A stretch of DNA of 64,000 nt, from NCBI GenBank assembly GCA_965218775.1, contig CBDCLS010000005.1, forward strand, positions 372,001-436,000, in the 5' to 3' direction. Below the pieces are notes generated by a model that saw only the letters and a list, made by a program, of their open reading frames with translations, did no database searches and had not been told where the DNA came from. The DNA comes from CAUZIZ01 sp965218775 (GTDB taxonomy: Bacteria > Acidobacteriota > UBA6911 > RPQK01 > JAJDTT01). Numbering within the stretch: position 1 is the stretch's first letter; every line of letters starts with the position of its first letter. The position numbers were made by a program, and so were the translations under genes. Positions 41,204 through 51,617 of this stretch are shown piece after piece.

Positions 41204-43768
41204 AGTGTCACGCTCACGGTTCCCGTCGACACCTTGGATGACGAATACGGCAATGTTACGATCGACAACTCCGCCAAGTTCGGCGGGCCGTTCGTGACGC
41301 TGGCTCCGGCGACCGACACCCTCACCGTCGAGTCGACGCTGCTCGACTTCGAAAAGGAGTTCACCGACGACCCGGTGGCCCCGGGTGGTACGGTGACGCT
41401 GGACTTCACACTCACCAACCTGAGCGCGACCGAGACAGTCACCGGCATCGAATTCTCCGACGACCTGGACGCTGCCCTGACGGGCCTGGAGGCGACCGGC
41501 GCCATCGCCAACACGTGTGGTGGCATGGCCAGCTCGGGGTTCCCGACCGGCCTCTTCAGCTACGCGGGCGGTACCCTGGACCCCAGCGACGACTGTACCA
41601 TCACGCTCACGGTCAGTGTTCCCGACCCGCCCGTGCCCGGCAGCGTGTTTCCCAATACCACCTCCCCGGTGGACGGCAAAGTCGGCGTCCTGGACGTGTT
41701 CGGCGACCCGGCGAGCGACGACCTCGAAGTGGACGTCTTCGAGTTCACCAAGTCGTTCGACGGCCCGACCACGATTGGCGGCACCGCCGTCCTCACCTTC
41801 ACGATCGAGAACCTGGATGCGGTGAACCCGGCGAGTGGCTTGGCGTTCTCCGACGATCTGGACGCAGTGCTGTCTGACCTCGTCGCAATCGCCTTGCCGG
41901 CCGAACCGTGCGGTTCCGGATCGGGCATGGCTGGCATCTCGTTCCTGACTCTCACCGGAGGCAACCTGCCAGCGAGCGGCATGTGCACCTTCGAGGTCAC
42001 TGTCGCCGTGCCGGGGACGGCGTCGGCTGGCACCTTTCCCAACACCTCCAGCGAACTCTTTCAACTCGGCCTGCCAGTAGCCGACCCGGCTGAGGCCGAC
42101 CTGACGATCGTGCCGCCGCCCGCCTTCGGCAAGGCCTTTTCGCCGAGTCCGATAGCCTTCGAGGCCGTCAGCACAATCACCTTCACCATCGACAACTCGG
42201 CCAGCGCCTTGGCAGCCTCCAGCCTGGCGTTTACGGACACTTTGCCAGCAGGCGTGATCGTGGCCACGCCCAACGGCGAAGCCTCGACCTGCGGAGGTAC
42301 CGTGATGGCGGCCCCAGGCGGCAGCTCCATCAGCCTCAGCGGCGGCACGGTAGGAGCGTTCGGGTCATGCACGGTCAGCGTCGACGTCATGGGTAGTGCC
42401 AGCGGAACCCACGTCAACACGAGCGGTGACCTGACGTCTTCGTCCGGAAACAGCGGCCCCGCCAGCGACACGCTGACAGTCGATCCGCCGCTGGACTTTA
42501 GCAAGGCCTTTTCGCCGAGTTCGATAGCCTTCGAGGCCGTCAGCACACTCACCTTCACCATCGACAACTCGGCCAGCGCCTTCGCGGCCTCCAGCCTGGC
42601 GTTTACGGACACTTTGCCAGCAGGCGTGATCGTGGCCACGCCCAACGGCGAAGTCTCGACCTGTGGAGGTACCGTGATGGCGGCCCCAGGCGGCAGCTCC
42701 ATCAGCCTCAGCGGCGGCACGGTAGGAGCGGGCGCGTCATGCACAGTCAGCGTCGACGTCACGGGTAGTGCCAGCGGAACCCACGTCAACACGAGCGGTG
42801 ACCTGACGTCTTCGTCCGGAAACAGCGGCCCCGCCAGCGACACGCTGACAGTCGATCCGCCGCTGAGCTTTAGCAAGGCCTTTTCGCCGAGTTCGATAGC
42901 CTTCGAGGCCGACAGCACACTCACCTTCACCATCGACAACTCGGCCAGCGCCTTCGCAGCCTCCAGCCTGGCGTTTACGGACACTTTGCCAGCAGGCGTG
43001 ATCGTGGCCACGCCCAACGGCGAAGTCTCGACCTGCGGAGGTACCGTGACGGCGGCCCCAGGCGGCAGCTCCATCAGCCTCAGCGGCGGCACGGTAGGAG
43101 CGGGCGCGTCATGCACGGTCAGCGTCGACGTCACGGGTAGTGCCAGCGGAACCCACGTCAACACGAGCGGTGACCTGACGTCTTCGTCCGGAAACAGCGG
43201 CCCCGCCAGCGACACACTGATGGTCGCTCTGGAGCCGGGTACCACTTGCTTCACGGGTCCGACCGCTACCAGCAGTGGAGAAGCCACGATCTGTTTTTCC
43301 GGAGGTGGACCGACATGTGGCTTTGACGCGGTCGGATTTATCGCACTCGAGGGCGAGCCCCTTTCCTCAAAACCCGGAAACCTTGTTTTTCCCCATGGCC
43401 TGGTGAGTTTCACCATCAGCAAATGCACCCCGGGATTCACTGCTGAGCTGACCTGGGACTTGCCCGCTGACTCGGTCACGGCATTCTGGAAATACGGCTC
43501 CACCTCGGCGGATCCCGCGCCCCACTGGTACGAATTTCCGGCAACCATCGACGGCGATACGATCACGTTCAGTGTGACGGACGGCGGATTGGGCGACGAC
43601 GATCTTATACCCGACGGAACGATCATCGACCCGGCCGGTCCTGCCGCGCTCGACCTGTCCAGCCTCAAGGAGGTTCCGACCTTGTCCCATTGGTCGCTGA
43701 TCTTCCTGGCCGTTCTCATTGCCGCAGCTGGAGTCTGGTGGCTGCGGCGCCGGGAGGCCCAGGTGTAG
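41204..43768 (+). pseudogene. Giant repetitive surface protein, C-terminal segment with IPTL-CTERM-like anchor
   Basis: In phase with 37635 when the RIT element is removed. It holds more beta-sandwich domains, including three nearly identical 124-residue units from 372-bp DNA repeats (about 42111-43226). A choice-of-anchor-type domain follows (PHGLVSFTISKCTPGFTAEL, VTAFWKYGSTSADPAPHWYE, VTDGGLGDDDLIPDGTI). The end VPTLSHWSLIFLAVLIAAAG plus VWWLRRREAQV is an IPTL-CTERM-like sorting signal: Pro-Thr-Leu-Ser motif, membrane segment, Arg cluster. Such proteins are handled by exosortase-type enzymes, not in this window. Detached from its signal peptide, this segment is probably not made or exported. 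Confidence 0.88.
42111..43226 (+). repeat. Three tandem 372-bp coding repeats
   Basis: Units begin near 42111, 42483 and 42855. Each has GCAAGGCCTTTTCGCCGAGT near its start and GCCAGCGGAACCCACGTCAA later, spaced exactly 372 bp. Units 2 and 3 differ by only a few bases; unit 1 is slightly more different. The length is a multiple of three, so unit gain or loss keeps the frame. Confidence 0.93.
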
Positions 43769-43984
43769 GGGAAGACTGAGGCCGACCCTCGGCTCCAAGC
43801 GGAGAGGTTCGAAAAATGTCGAATCGAGTTCGACTACACGGCTGGCCTTCATCGTGTGGGGCGGAGAGTTCCCCTTGAAGAGCACCCCCGGGCATGATTT
43901 GGGTGCGCCAGTGACAGAAAAGTCCCGATCCATGGAAGCATAGAGATCGATCCCATCCCGGCCTGCGCGGGTCCGATTGGTCAT

Positions 43985-44245
43985 GAGGAGGGTCCCGTCG
44001 GGTAGTGGAGCTGTCCGTGGATCTTGATGAAGCCTTCGTCCACAAACCAGCTATCGCCAAGTCGGCCCTTTTTCTCTCACAGAGACCGAGCAAAGGTCGG
44101 GCCGAACTTGCGGCACCAGTATCGAATCGCCTCGTAGGAGACAATCACGCCACACTCGGCGAGTAGGTCTTCCACGTCTCGCAAGCTCAAGCGCGTGAGT
44201 GATGATTTCAGGCGGGAAGCGATGGCCTCGATATAGTGAATTCAT
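43985..44245 (-). pseudogene. IS6-family transposase remnant (5' part)
   Basis: It starts MNSLYRGHRFPPEIITHA and continues, in other frames, as LSLRDVEDLLAECGVIVSYE, IRYWCRKFGPTFARSL and SWFVDEGFIKIHGQLHYP (first catalytic Asp). A short deletion and frameshifts break it, and the last two thirds are missing. Related to 16707-17400 but diverged. The rest of 43769-44291 shows nothing else. Confidence 0.8.
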
Positions 44246-44291
44246 CCAGCACTTTTTGCCGAGCGGCGCTTAATTTGACAATGCCCAACTA

Positions 44292-44999
44292 CTAGAGTTG
44301 GCTCTTAGCGTGATGCAGCAGGCATTCTGCGAGTCGGAGGTCTTCTTCCGTGTGTACGTCCATGGCTTTATGTCTGTCCATCACGTAGCCCATCATCTTG
44401 TCAGCGAAGTAGCTTTCGGTGGCAAGATAGTAGTCGGTCTTGATAAACGAAATGCCGGTCAGCTGGTAGGAAGGACTCAGCTCCTGAGACTGCTTGCCGA
44501 GGTGGGCCAAATCCAAAACGGGCACTAGCCGGCCTTCGAGGATCTTAAGGGTTCTTTCCGGATGGTATTCAAGCTCCGCTATCCCATGCAGGACCTGTGC
44601 GCCGGAATCCCTGAAAAGCGTATAAGCCAGACGAAAATCATCCGCCGTCGTCAGCGGGAACGAGGGATTCGCGATACAAACAAAGTCGTAGGTTTCGTTT
44701 TTCTGTTGAAGAAACCGAATCAGATCTACTCCCACTGCTGACATGGGGACGTCATCATTAGCTAGATGGATCGGACGAACGTAGGGCACTTCGGCTCCCA
44801 GGAGCGTAGCTGCGCTAGCGATTTCGGCACTCTCGGCGGAAACGTACACATGCTCGAAAACACCGGAAGCCGTGGCAGCATCGATGATCCACCCCATCAT
44901 CGGTCGTCCCGCCAGAAGTCTGACGTTCTTGCGGGGAAGTCTTTTCGAGCCACTCCTCGCTGGAACTATGCAGACGCCCCGCTTTTCTTTAACGGTCAC
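44292..44999 (-). CDS. Acylneuraminate cytidylyltransferase-like protein
   Basis: A 235-residue nucleotidyltransferase of the CMP-sialic acid/pseudaminic acid/KDO cytidylyltransferase family. It would activate an acidic sugar with CTP in the cytoplasm. The start at GTG 44999 (MTVKEKRGVCIVPARSGSKR) has AAGGG upstream and gives the normal length; a TTG start at 45038 is also open. The nucleotide-binding motif is PARSGSKRLPRKN. Others are MMGWIIDAA, VYVSAESAEIASAA, FVCIANPSFPLTTADDF and the end MDVHTEEDLRLAE. No sugar synthase is adjacent, so the sugar is unknown. Confidence 0.85.
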   Translation of the reverse strand: MTVKEKRGVCIVPARSGSKRLPRKNVRLLAGRPMMGWIIDAATASGVFEHVYVSAESAEIASAATLLGAEVPYVRPIHLANDDVPMSAVGVDLIRFLQQKNETYDFVCIANPSFPLTTADDFRLAYTLFRDSGAQVLHGIAELEYHPERTLKILEGRLVPVLDLAHLGKQSQELSPSYQLTGISFIKTDYYLATESYFADKMMGYVMDRHKAMDVHTEEDLRLAECLLHHAKSQL

Positions 45000-45511
45000 T
45001 TCGATAACCCTTGAGGCACTCCTTGAACCGAACCACAAAGTTCTGCGTTCATACGCCGGGCAGGATCCCTGTCACTGCGAATCCTGATGCAAACCTCAAG
45101 AAGACACTCGAGGTCGAGGTTCGGATGGAAACACGGAACCGAGAGCTTCGACAATCATCGATTGTTACTGCCAACCAAGTGAAGAGGGCGACGACTACCC
45201 ATGAAAATGATTGCTGGTCACGAGGTGCAGGAGCGAAAGTCCCTCCATCAGTTCTTCATCATGTCTCTCTAAGTGGCCTCAGGATTGCTTTTTTTCTGGG
45301 ACAGGTCTAGAATAGCACTAAAGTCTCAGGGTTAACTGTGACGCACTACTTGTAAGAAGAACCAGGTATCGATAATTGGCCAGAGCCTTTTCGGTTCTTG
45401 CCGGTCTGAAGAGTTCGGGGAAGACGGTATGGAAGCGTCTTCGAACCCGAGAATCCGGGTCAAGATCTCCCTGTCGCCTCCCATGTCCGGGATGACTGGT
45501 CGACAAACCTG
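45000..45511. other. Divergent intergenic region
   Basis: It separates the cytidylyltransferase (minus) from the kinase (plus). Apart from the promoter candidate at 45285-45313 I see nothing coding. Confidence 0.5.
45285..45313 (+). promoter_or_regulatory. Candidate sigma70-type promoter of the kinase gene
   Basis: TTGCTT (45285-45290) and TAGAAT (45308-45313) are 17 bp apart, the ideal spacing. A transcript from here would have a leader of about 190 bases before the ATG at 45512. Confidence 0.4.
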
Positions 45512-48235
45512 ATGAAGTCTAGACGTGCGCAAGAAATTGAGACGGAGTCCCTTTTCTCTCAGGGCCAGAAAAAGTTGAGTCCCCTCGAGGAGCTCATGCT
45601 GGAAAAGACCACAGAGGGGGGCACCCCTGACCAGGTAGGATCGCTGGTGGGACACCAGCTGGATTCCTACCGGATTCTCTCGCTGCTCGGTTGGGGAGGC
45701 ATGAGCGAGGTCTATCTGGCCCGGGATACTGGGCCCTTGGAACGCCAGGTCGCCCTGAAGTTCCTGCCTGAAGCCATGCGGCGAGACCAGAGCTACCGAC
45801 AGAGGTTCTTGAATGAAGCCAGGAATGCGGCAGCCCTGGATCATCCCTATATCTGCAAGATCTACGATGTGCATGAGACCGAAGGTCAATCATACATCGC
45901 GATGGAATACGTCGAGGGTACGACTCTTGAAGACAGACTGGACAACGGCACCCTCTCACTGGAAAAGGCCGTACAGATCGCAGTCGAGATTACAGAGGCC
46001 CTGAACAAAGCCCACGCCAATGAGATCGTGCACCGGGACCTGAAACCATCGAACGTGATGATCACCTCGGACGGTCACGTGAAGATCATGGACTTTGGCT
46101 TGGCCAAGCGGATGACGCCTCCTGCAGGTCCAGTGGACGACCAGGATACGAGTTTGACCGGCGAAGGTCAGATCCTGGGCACCGCAGCCTATATGTCCCC
46201 AGAGCAGGCCCAGGGGAATACCATCGATGCCAGATCCGACATCTTCTCCCTGGGTGTGCTCATCTACGAAATGCTCAGCGGAGTCCATCCCTTTCGGAAG
46301 GCGACCAGGCACGAGACAAGAAGCTCGATCCTCAAGGAGGACCCAGAGCCACTATCCGCCCACCACCCCGAGGTCCCCCGCCCCCTTTCGGAGACCGTGA
46401 GAAGGATGCTGGAGAAGGACCCGGAACGCCGCCCCCAGAGCGTCGCAACCCTACTGGCTCAGTTGAGGGGGATTCAAGTTCAGTTGGGTCTTCGCAAGGG
46501 ACGGACAAAGGTGCTATTGCACAAACTCCGTAGACGGCCTGCGCTGGCTGCTCTGATTCTTCTTGCCGTCATCGCGATCTCTTTTGGCGTCATCGAGCTT
46601 GTCAATCTCATGGGCCCACGTCTTCCGGATCGCATTCACCTGGTTGTCCTTCCCTTTGACGTCACCGGCGGCGGACTGGAAGGACAATTATTCTCGCGTG
46701 GTCTCACCGAAGCCGTGACCAGGAAGCTGACCCGATTGACTGGCCGGTCGAATCTGCAGATACCCCCGGCCAGGGCCGCTGCCAGTCTAGGAAGTGCGGG
46801 CGAGGCACGTAAGGCGCTGGGGGCAAACCTGGCCTTGGTAACCAGCTTGAATGAGTTCGAAGGCGGCCTGGATGTCCACTACACCCTGCGGGACACAGCC
46901 ACCCTGGACCAGATCAGGGTTGGATCTTTCCAGGTTCCAGCCTCCGATCCCTTCGGGCTTCAAGACCGACTTGTGGAACATATTGTAGGTCTGCTCGAAC
47001 TGGATTTGACTGCAAAGGAGGAAAGATCCATTCACGACCACGGCACCAAGGTGGCGGAAGCCTACAGAGATTACCTGCAGGGTCGGGGTCATCTGGTAGA
47101 GCGAGGAGACTACAGTCTGGACACGGGCATCAAGGATGCGCTCGGCCTCTTTCATCAAGCTGCAAGTCATGACCCCCACTTTGCATTGGCTCGGGCCAGT
47201 CTTGGTGAAGTCCACTTTGGCATCTACAGGAGCACTCAGGTGCCCTCAGACATCGAAACGGCCCGAAGGCATTGTGAGCACGCTCTCGAACTGGATTCCG
47301 ACCTCACTGAAGCTCACCTTTGTCTGGGCCTGATTTATCAAGCCCAGGGCGACAAGAAAGCAGCTATCGAGGCACTGGAAAGAGCCATTAGACTCGAACC
47401 TACCCGTGACGAAGCCTTCCGAACCTTGGCAGACACCTACACCCAAGTCGACGACCTGGAGAAGGCGATAGAAACCTACCAACAAGGTATCGAAGTCCGA
47501 CCACACTACTGGCGGATGTATGACTGGCTGGGAACACTGTTGTTCGACAACAGCAAATGGGCTGAGGCTGCTTCGAGCTACGATGAGGCAATCCAGTTGG
47601 CCCCAGATTACATCGGTGGATCCTTGAACAATCGTGGAGTGACCTACATCCTGCTGGGGCGCTATGAGGACGCCATCAGGGATCTGAAAATAGCAATCGA
47701 TTCCAATCCCACCCCTCGTGCGTGTTCCAACCTGGGCCACGTCTATCTTCGTCGGGGTGAGTATCCACTCGCAGTACACTACTTCGAGCAAGCATCCCAG
47801 CTGAACGATGCTGATTACCGTATCGCTGGGAATCTGGCAGAGGCATATCACTGGTCGGGCGAGTTCGAGAAGTCCCGTCAGAAGTTTCTCGAGGCCATTC
47901 ACCTAGGTCAAGAGAAGCTGGTAAGTCATCCGGATGATCCAGCCGTTCATATCCTGTTGGCCCGGTACCATGCGATGTTGAGGGAAAGAGAGAAAGCCTT
48001 AAGCGAATTGAACTCGGCTTTGAGACTCCGTCCCGACGATCCCCACTACTTGTTCTACGCCGCTGTGGTCCACAATCTGTTCAAAGAGCGCTCCGACGCA
48101 TTGAGCTACCTCACAAAGGCCATAGAGAAAGATTGGCCATTGGAGGAGATCGAAACCGAAAAGGCACTGGACGATATACGGAACAGTGTAGAATTCAGGA
48201 GAATCATAGAACGATTCAATAGTTCCCTAGAATAA
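45512..48235 (+). CDS. Ser/Thr protein kinase with TolB-like and TPR domains
   Basis: A 907-residue membrane kinase. The kinase domain spans about 54-318: Gly loop LGWGGMSEVYLARD, Lys83 (VALKFL), HRDLKPSN at 174-181 with Asp176, DFG at 194-196 and SPE at 229-231. A basic stretch precedes one membrane segment at about 343-366. The outer part begins with a TolB-like/adenylate-cyclase-associated domain (HLVVLPFDV, LTEAVTRKLTRL; about 373-500). At least eight TPRs follow to about 885 (ALERAIRLEPTRDEAFRTLA, KAIETYQQGIEVRPHYW and others). It should sense or bind something outside and signal by phosphorylation. This architecture is common in Acidobacteriota. It is complete, unlike the truncated kinase at 12407-13405. 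Confidence 0.95.
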   Translation: MKSRRAQEIETESLFSQGQKKLSPLEELMLEKTTEGGTPDQVGSLVGHQLDSYRILSLLGWGGMSEVYLARDTGPLERQVALKFLPEAMRRDQSYRQRFLNEARNAAALDHPYICKIYDVHETEGQSYIAMEYVEGTTLEDRLDNGTLSLEKAVQIAVEITEALNKAHANEIVHRDLKPSNVMITSDGHVKIMDFGLAKRMTPPAGPVDDQDTSLTGEGQILGTAAYMSPEQAQGNTIDARSDIFSLGVLIYEMLSGVHPFRKATRHETRSSILKEDPEPLSAHHPEVPRPLSETVRRMLEKDPERRPQSVATLLAQLRGIQVQLGLRKGRTKVLLHKLRRRPALAALILLAVIAISFGVIELVNLMGPRLPDRIHLVVLPFDVTGGGLEGQLFSRGLTEAVTRKLTRLTGRSNLQIPPARAAASLGSAGEARKALGANLALVTSLNEFEGGLDVHYTLRDTATLDQIRVGSFQVPASDPFGLQDRLVEHIVGLLELDLTAKEERSIHDHGTKVAEAYRDYLQGRGHLVERGDYSLDTGIKDALGLFHQAASHDPHFALARASLGEVHFGIYRSTQVPSDIETARRHCEHALELDSDLTEAHLCLGLIYQAQGDKKAAIEALERAIRLEPTRDEAFRTLADTYTQVDDLEKAIETYQQGIEVRPHYWRMYDWLGTLLFDNSKWAEAASSYDEAIQLAPDYIGGSLNNRGVTYILLGRYEDAIRDLKIAIDSNPTPRACSNLGHVYLRRGEYPLAVHYFEQASQLNDADYRIAGNLAEAYHWSGEFEKSRQKFLEAIHLGQEKLVSHPDDPAVHILLARYHAMLREREKALSELNSALRLRPDDPHYLFYAAVVHNLFKERSDALSYLTKAIEKDWPLEEIETEKALDDIRNSVEFRRIIERFNSSLE

Positions 48236-48293
48236 CATTCACCAAGAGAGGAGAGGAAAACCATGGCGCCACTGATCGAAGGGAAGAGACTAG

Positions 48294-49983
48294 CCCGGAT
48301 TTCTCAAGGATAAGAAAAAGCAGTCAGCTCAATGTGGTATAAAGTCTGTGTTAACAAAGACTTAACAAACACAAGGAGCTGACTACTATGACGACAGAGT
48401 GTATCGCTTCTAAGCTGGAGTTTCAAGGGCTGGAGGGTCGCCGAGTCGAGGCAGAATTCAACGGGGGACAGATCACCTCAGACGCCGGAGGGTTGCTGTT
48501 ACGGGAGGTGGAGAACCGCTATGGGTTCATTCGCGGCTTGGCCGCCTGCTTTGGGGACCGGCGCGATCCTCGCTTCACCGAGTTCAGTGTGGAGGATCTG
48601 GTGGGGCAGCGGATTTATGGACTGGCCTTGGGCTATGAGGATCTCAACGATCATGAGGAGCTACGGACGGATCCGCTGATGGCGGTGTTGGTGGGCAAGG
48701 AAGATCCCTTGGGGAGGGATCGGCGAGCGGAAGCGGATCGGGGCAAGGCGTGTGCCGGCAAGAGCACACTCAATCGTTTGGAGTTGTCCTCGGTGACGCA
48801 GGATAAATATCGCAAGACGCCGGTGGATGAAGCGGCGGTGGAAGCGTTTCTGGTGGAGCAGTTCATTCGGGTGCGAGGCGGTAAACCGAAGGAGCTGGTG
48901 TTGGATCTGGATGCGACGGATGATCCGCTGCACGGAGAGCAGGAGGGTCGTTTCTACCATGGCTACTACCGGTGTTACTGCTACCTGCCGCTGTATGTGT
49001 TTTGCGAGGGGTATGTGCTGGGGTCCAAGCTACGGGTGTCGAATCTGGATGGCTCCGAAGGAGCGGTCCAGGAGATGGAGCGGATGGTGGGACAACTGCG
49101 GGCGAAGTGGCCGAAGGTCCGCATTACGCTGCGGGCGGACAGCAGCTTTGCGCGCGAGGCGTTGATGAAATGGTGTGAGGAGCATCGAGTGGATTACGTC
49201 TTCGGTCTGGCCCGCAATCAGCGCTTAGAGGGGACCCTGGAGTCGGAGCTGGAACAGGCCCAGGCGCTTCAACAAGCGAGCGGCAGCAGCGCCCGAGTCT
49301 ATAAGGACTTTCGTTACCAGACGCACAAGAGCTGGAGTCAAGAGCGGCGAGTGGTGGGCAAGGCCGAGTCCACGGGTAAGGGATCCAATCCCCGCTTTGT
49401 CGTCACCTCGCTGGGAGCGAAGCGGTGGCCCGCCCAAAAGCTGTACGAGCAGCTGTACTGCGCGCGAGGGGAGGCGGAGAATCGGATCAAGGAACAGCAG
49501 CTGGAGCTGTTTGCCGATCGGACCTCGACGCACCTCATCAAGAGCAATCAGCTGCGGTTGTGGTTCTCCTCGGTGGCCTATAATCTGCTGCACACGTTGA
49601 GGCGTGTCGCTTTGAAGGGGACCCAGTGGGCGAAGGCGCAATGCCAGACAATTCGCCTCAAACTGTTGAAGATAGGAGGCCAGATTCGGGTCAGTGTCCG
49701 GCGGGTGAGTCTGTCCTTGAGCGAGGGTTATCCTTACCAAGCACTCTATGCCCAAGCCTTGGCCCAGCTTCAACAGCTCGGTTGAGCCAAGGAAAGTCGG
49801 AAATCCCAGCCGTCTGCAACTGAGGCGCCTGAGGTGTGTCTGGAAAACCGGTTTTCCGCGCTCGACACAGGCCTCACGACGCCTGTCGTACTCTGCACCG
49901 CCCTCAGCGGCGCCTTTGACCCAGACCGGCGTCGAGAAATCGACTAAAATCGCCCTTTCGGCTTTCTCCTTGAGAAATCCGGG
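48294..49983 (+). mobile_element. IS1380-family insertion sequence, copy 2 (1690 bp)
   Basis: Ends CCCGGATTTCTCA in inverted orientation, flanked on both sides by CTAG (48290-48293 and 49984-49987). It is one base longer than, and diverged by scattered substitutions from, copies 1 and 3, so it is an older or separate arrival. A short frame with ribosome binding site (ATG 48263) runs into its left end, but without the element it would stop after 11 codons. Confidence 0.93.
48388..49785 (+). CDS. IS1380-family transposase, copy 2
   Basis: A 465-residue DDE transposase with the same catalytic blocks as copy 1 (DLDATDDPLHGEQEGRFYHG, LRADSSFARE, RGEAENRIKEQQLELFADR). It differs from copies 1 and 3 at some 20 residues, for example QGLEGRR for QELEGRR and RTSTHLIKS for RTSTHRMKS. 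Intact. Confidence 0.96.
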   Translation: MTTECIASKLEFQGLEGRRVEAEFNGGQITSDAGGLLLREVENRYGFIRGLAACFGDRRDPRFTEFSVEDLVGQRIYGLALGYEDLNDHEELRTDPLMAVLVGKEDPLGRDRRAEADRGKACAGKSTLNRLELSSVTQDKYRKTPVDEAAVEAFLVEQFIRVRGGKPKELVLDLDATDDPLHGEQEGRFYHGYYRCYCYLPLYVFCEGYVLGSKLRVSNLDGSEGAVQEMERMVGQLRAKWPKVRITLRADSSFAREALMKWCEEHRVDYVFGLARNQRLEGTLESELEQAQALQQASGSSARVYKDFRYQTHKSWSQERRVVGKAESTGKGSNPRFVVTSLGAKRWPAQKLYEQLYCARGEAENRIKEQQLELFADRTSTHLIKSNQLRLWFSSVAYNLLHTLRRVALKGTQWAKAQCQTIRLKLLKIGGQIRVSVRRVSLSLSEGYPYQALYAQALAQLQQLG

Positions 49984-50604
49984 CTAGACTGAAAAAGTTA
50001 CTGGCCCTAGCCGATTCTTCTGCCTTTTCTTACCGGATCGTCTTGCCGTCCCAGCCGTTAGACCGGGCCTTTGGCAAGTTGGCACGTAACTTGCGTGTAG
50101 CTGCATTGTGGGCTCGCCTAAGGTCGGTGTTCCGCCGGGAGTCTCTCCCCAAACCGGCCCAGTGGCGAGCCCTCCACACGCAATACACTTTTTCCCCTGG
50201 TTTCACACGATAACCTTGTCCAGCCGATTGAGACCGCAGCGGAAAAAATCGCCAACGTCCAGAAGGAACGATCCAGCTGAGCCCGCCGCGAGAAGAGGAC
50301 CTGTCCTCCTCTGAGGCGAAGAAAATCACCAGGGATCAGGAGTCCTGTTCCACCGAGTTGCGGGGGTTGCTGGAATTGCCCTTCGACTGGCAGTCAGGTA
50401 GGTATACCCGATATTGCCCCGAAACCAGGGCGTTCTGCCACAATCCTGGATGGAGAGTTCAAATTGGAAAGGAACGATGCCTGGGTCGTCTAAGCGGACA
50501 TTTTCCCAGGACTACAAGAAAAGAAGGGCACTTCGTCCTCGTTTGCGGTCCGGGACAGGGAAAGACTACATTGAGCGAGGATTAATGGTTTGAACCGGGA
50601 AAAA
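49984..50604. other. Intergenic debris between IS1380 copy 2 and the LRR gene
   Basis: Only short frames. One at 50358-50585 (+) ends in LVCGPGQGKTTLSED, a Walker-A-like string, but nothing around it supports an ATPase gene. Probably debris. Confidence 0.45.
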
Positions 50605-51613
50605 TCACGGTGCGCAAGGGACGTCGTGAGAGATGTTGGTCCCTCGACTCATCAACGTCTGCAGATCGGCACAATCATCCACATCGAGCGGATTGCCGAA
50701 TAGACCGATAAAATCCGGGGCGAAATCCACGTTGTTCACAAAAGGCTGCAGATTACTGACGGAGTTGTTGTCCAATGCGAGATTCTCCAGTTGTGTTAAT
50801 CCCGCTACTGGATTGACATCGCTGATCCCATTCCCAGTCAAAAAGAGGGACTGTAGCTGACTAAGCCCGGAAACAACACTGAGATCGTCGATAGATGTCT
50901 GGTTCAGCCCCAGGTTTATCAGCTGAGCTAGACCCTGCAGAGGCGTAAAGTCACCAATCATATTCCCCGACAAATGAAGCCCCGCGAGTCTCGTCAATCC
51001 CGAGAGCGCATCAATATTAGTTATCGAGTTGTCTTCCAATCTCAGGTTTTCCAGTTGAGCCAATTCCGCCAGGGAAGTTATGTCACTGACTGTATTCTCC
51101 GAGAGTCGGAGTTCTCTCAATTGCGCCAAGTCTTCCAGCCCAGCTATGTCAGTGATCATATTGTCCGAAAGATTCAGAAAAGTGAGTCCGACAAGTCCGG
51201 CAAGCGAACTGATGTCATTGATGGCATTTCTTTCCAGATCGAGCGAAGTCAGTTGTGCAAGTCCAGAGAGGGGACTGATGTCAGAGATGAACACGTTATC
51301 TCTCAATACAAGCGTGCGCAGGTTCCGAAGTACCTCTAAGCCTTCCAGCGAGACGATCCTCTCTGGTTGAAAGTCGGAGCCGTCACACTCAAGTACGGTT
51401 AGGGTCTGTGCGCTGGGAATAGTTAGCGGCGCTTCCTCGCTTATTCCTAGTGCACCTTTGATGCACTTTTCCAGATTGGCATCTGTAATCGAAGCCCGTT
51501 CTAACAAAGGAATCACCGGTAAGGTAGTTAGTTCACCCGGGTTAACACCTTGCTCGATGGCGGTTCCAGCGACCAGACCATCGGTGCTCACCACCAGATT
51601 TCCAACGAAGGCA
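50605..51613 (-). pseudogene. Leucine-rich-repeat protein, 3' part (separated by IS1380)
   Basis: It begins in frame at the IS edge with AFVGNLVVSTDGLVAGTAIE and then has about ten LRRs of 22 residues (LRNLRTLVLRDNVFISDISP, LAQLTSLDLERNAINDISSL and so on; consensus LxxLxxLxLxxNxIxDIxxL). They are followed by a C-terminal cap with Cys (DVDDCADLQ). It is the continuation of 53307-53950. The SDS22/internalin-like LRRs usually bind proteins. The frame also has a GTG at 51594 from which a headless 329-residue protein could start, but without a signal peptide. Confidence 0.9.
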
Positions 51614-51617
51614 CTAG

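Noticed and set aside
42111..43226. CRISPR-like array
   Set aside because: The repeats are 372-bp coding units without spacers, and no cas gene is in the window. I saw no CRISPR array anywhere.
42061..43719. A 552-codon open frame antisense to the surface-protein repeats
   Set aside because: It is a by-product of the GC-rich repeated codons on the other strand; the plus-strand frame has the domains and the anchor.
48263..48293. Gene start interrupted by IS1380 copy 2
   Set aside because: After removing the IS and one CTAG the frame stops after 11 codons, so there is no evidence of a real gene.
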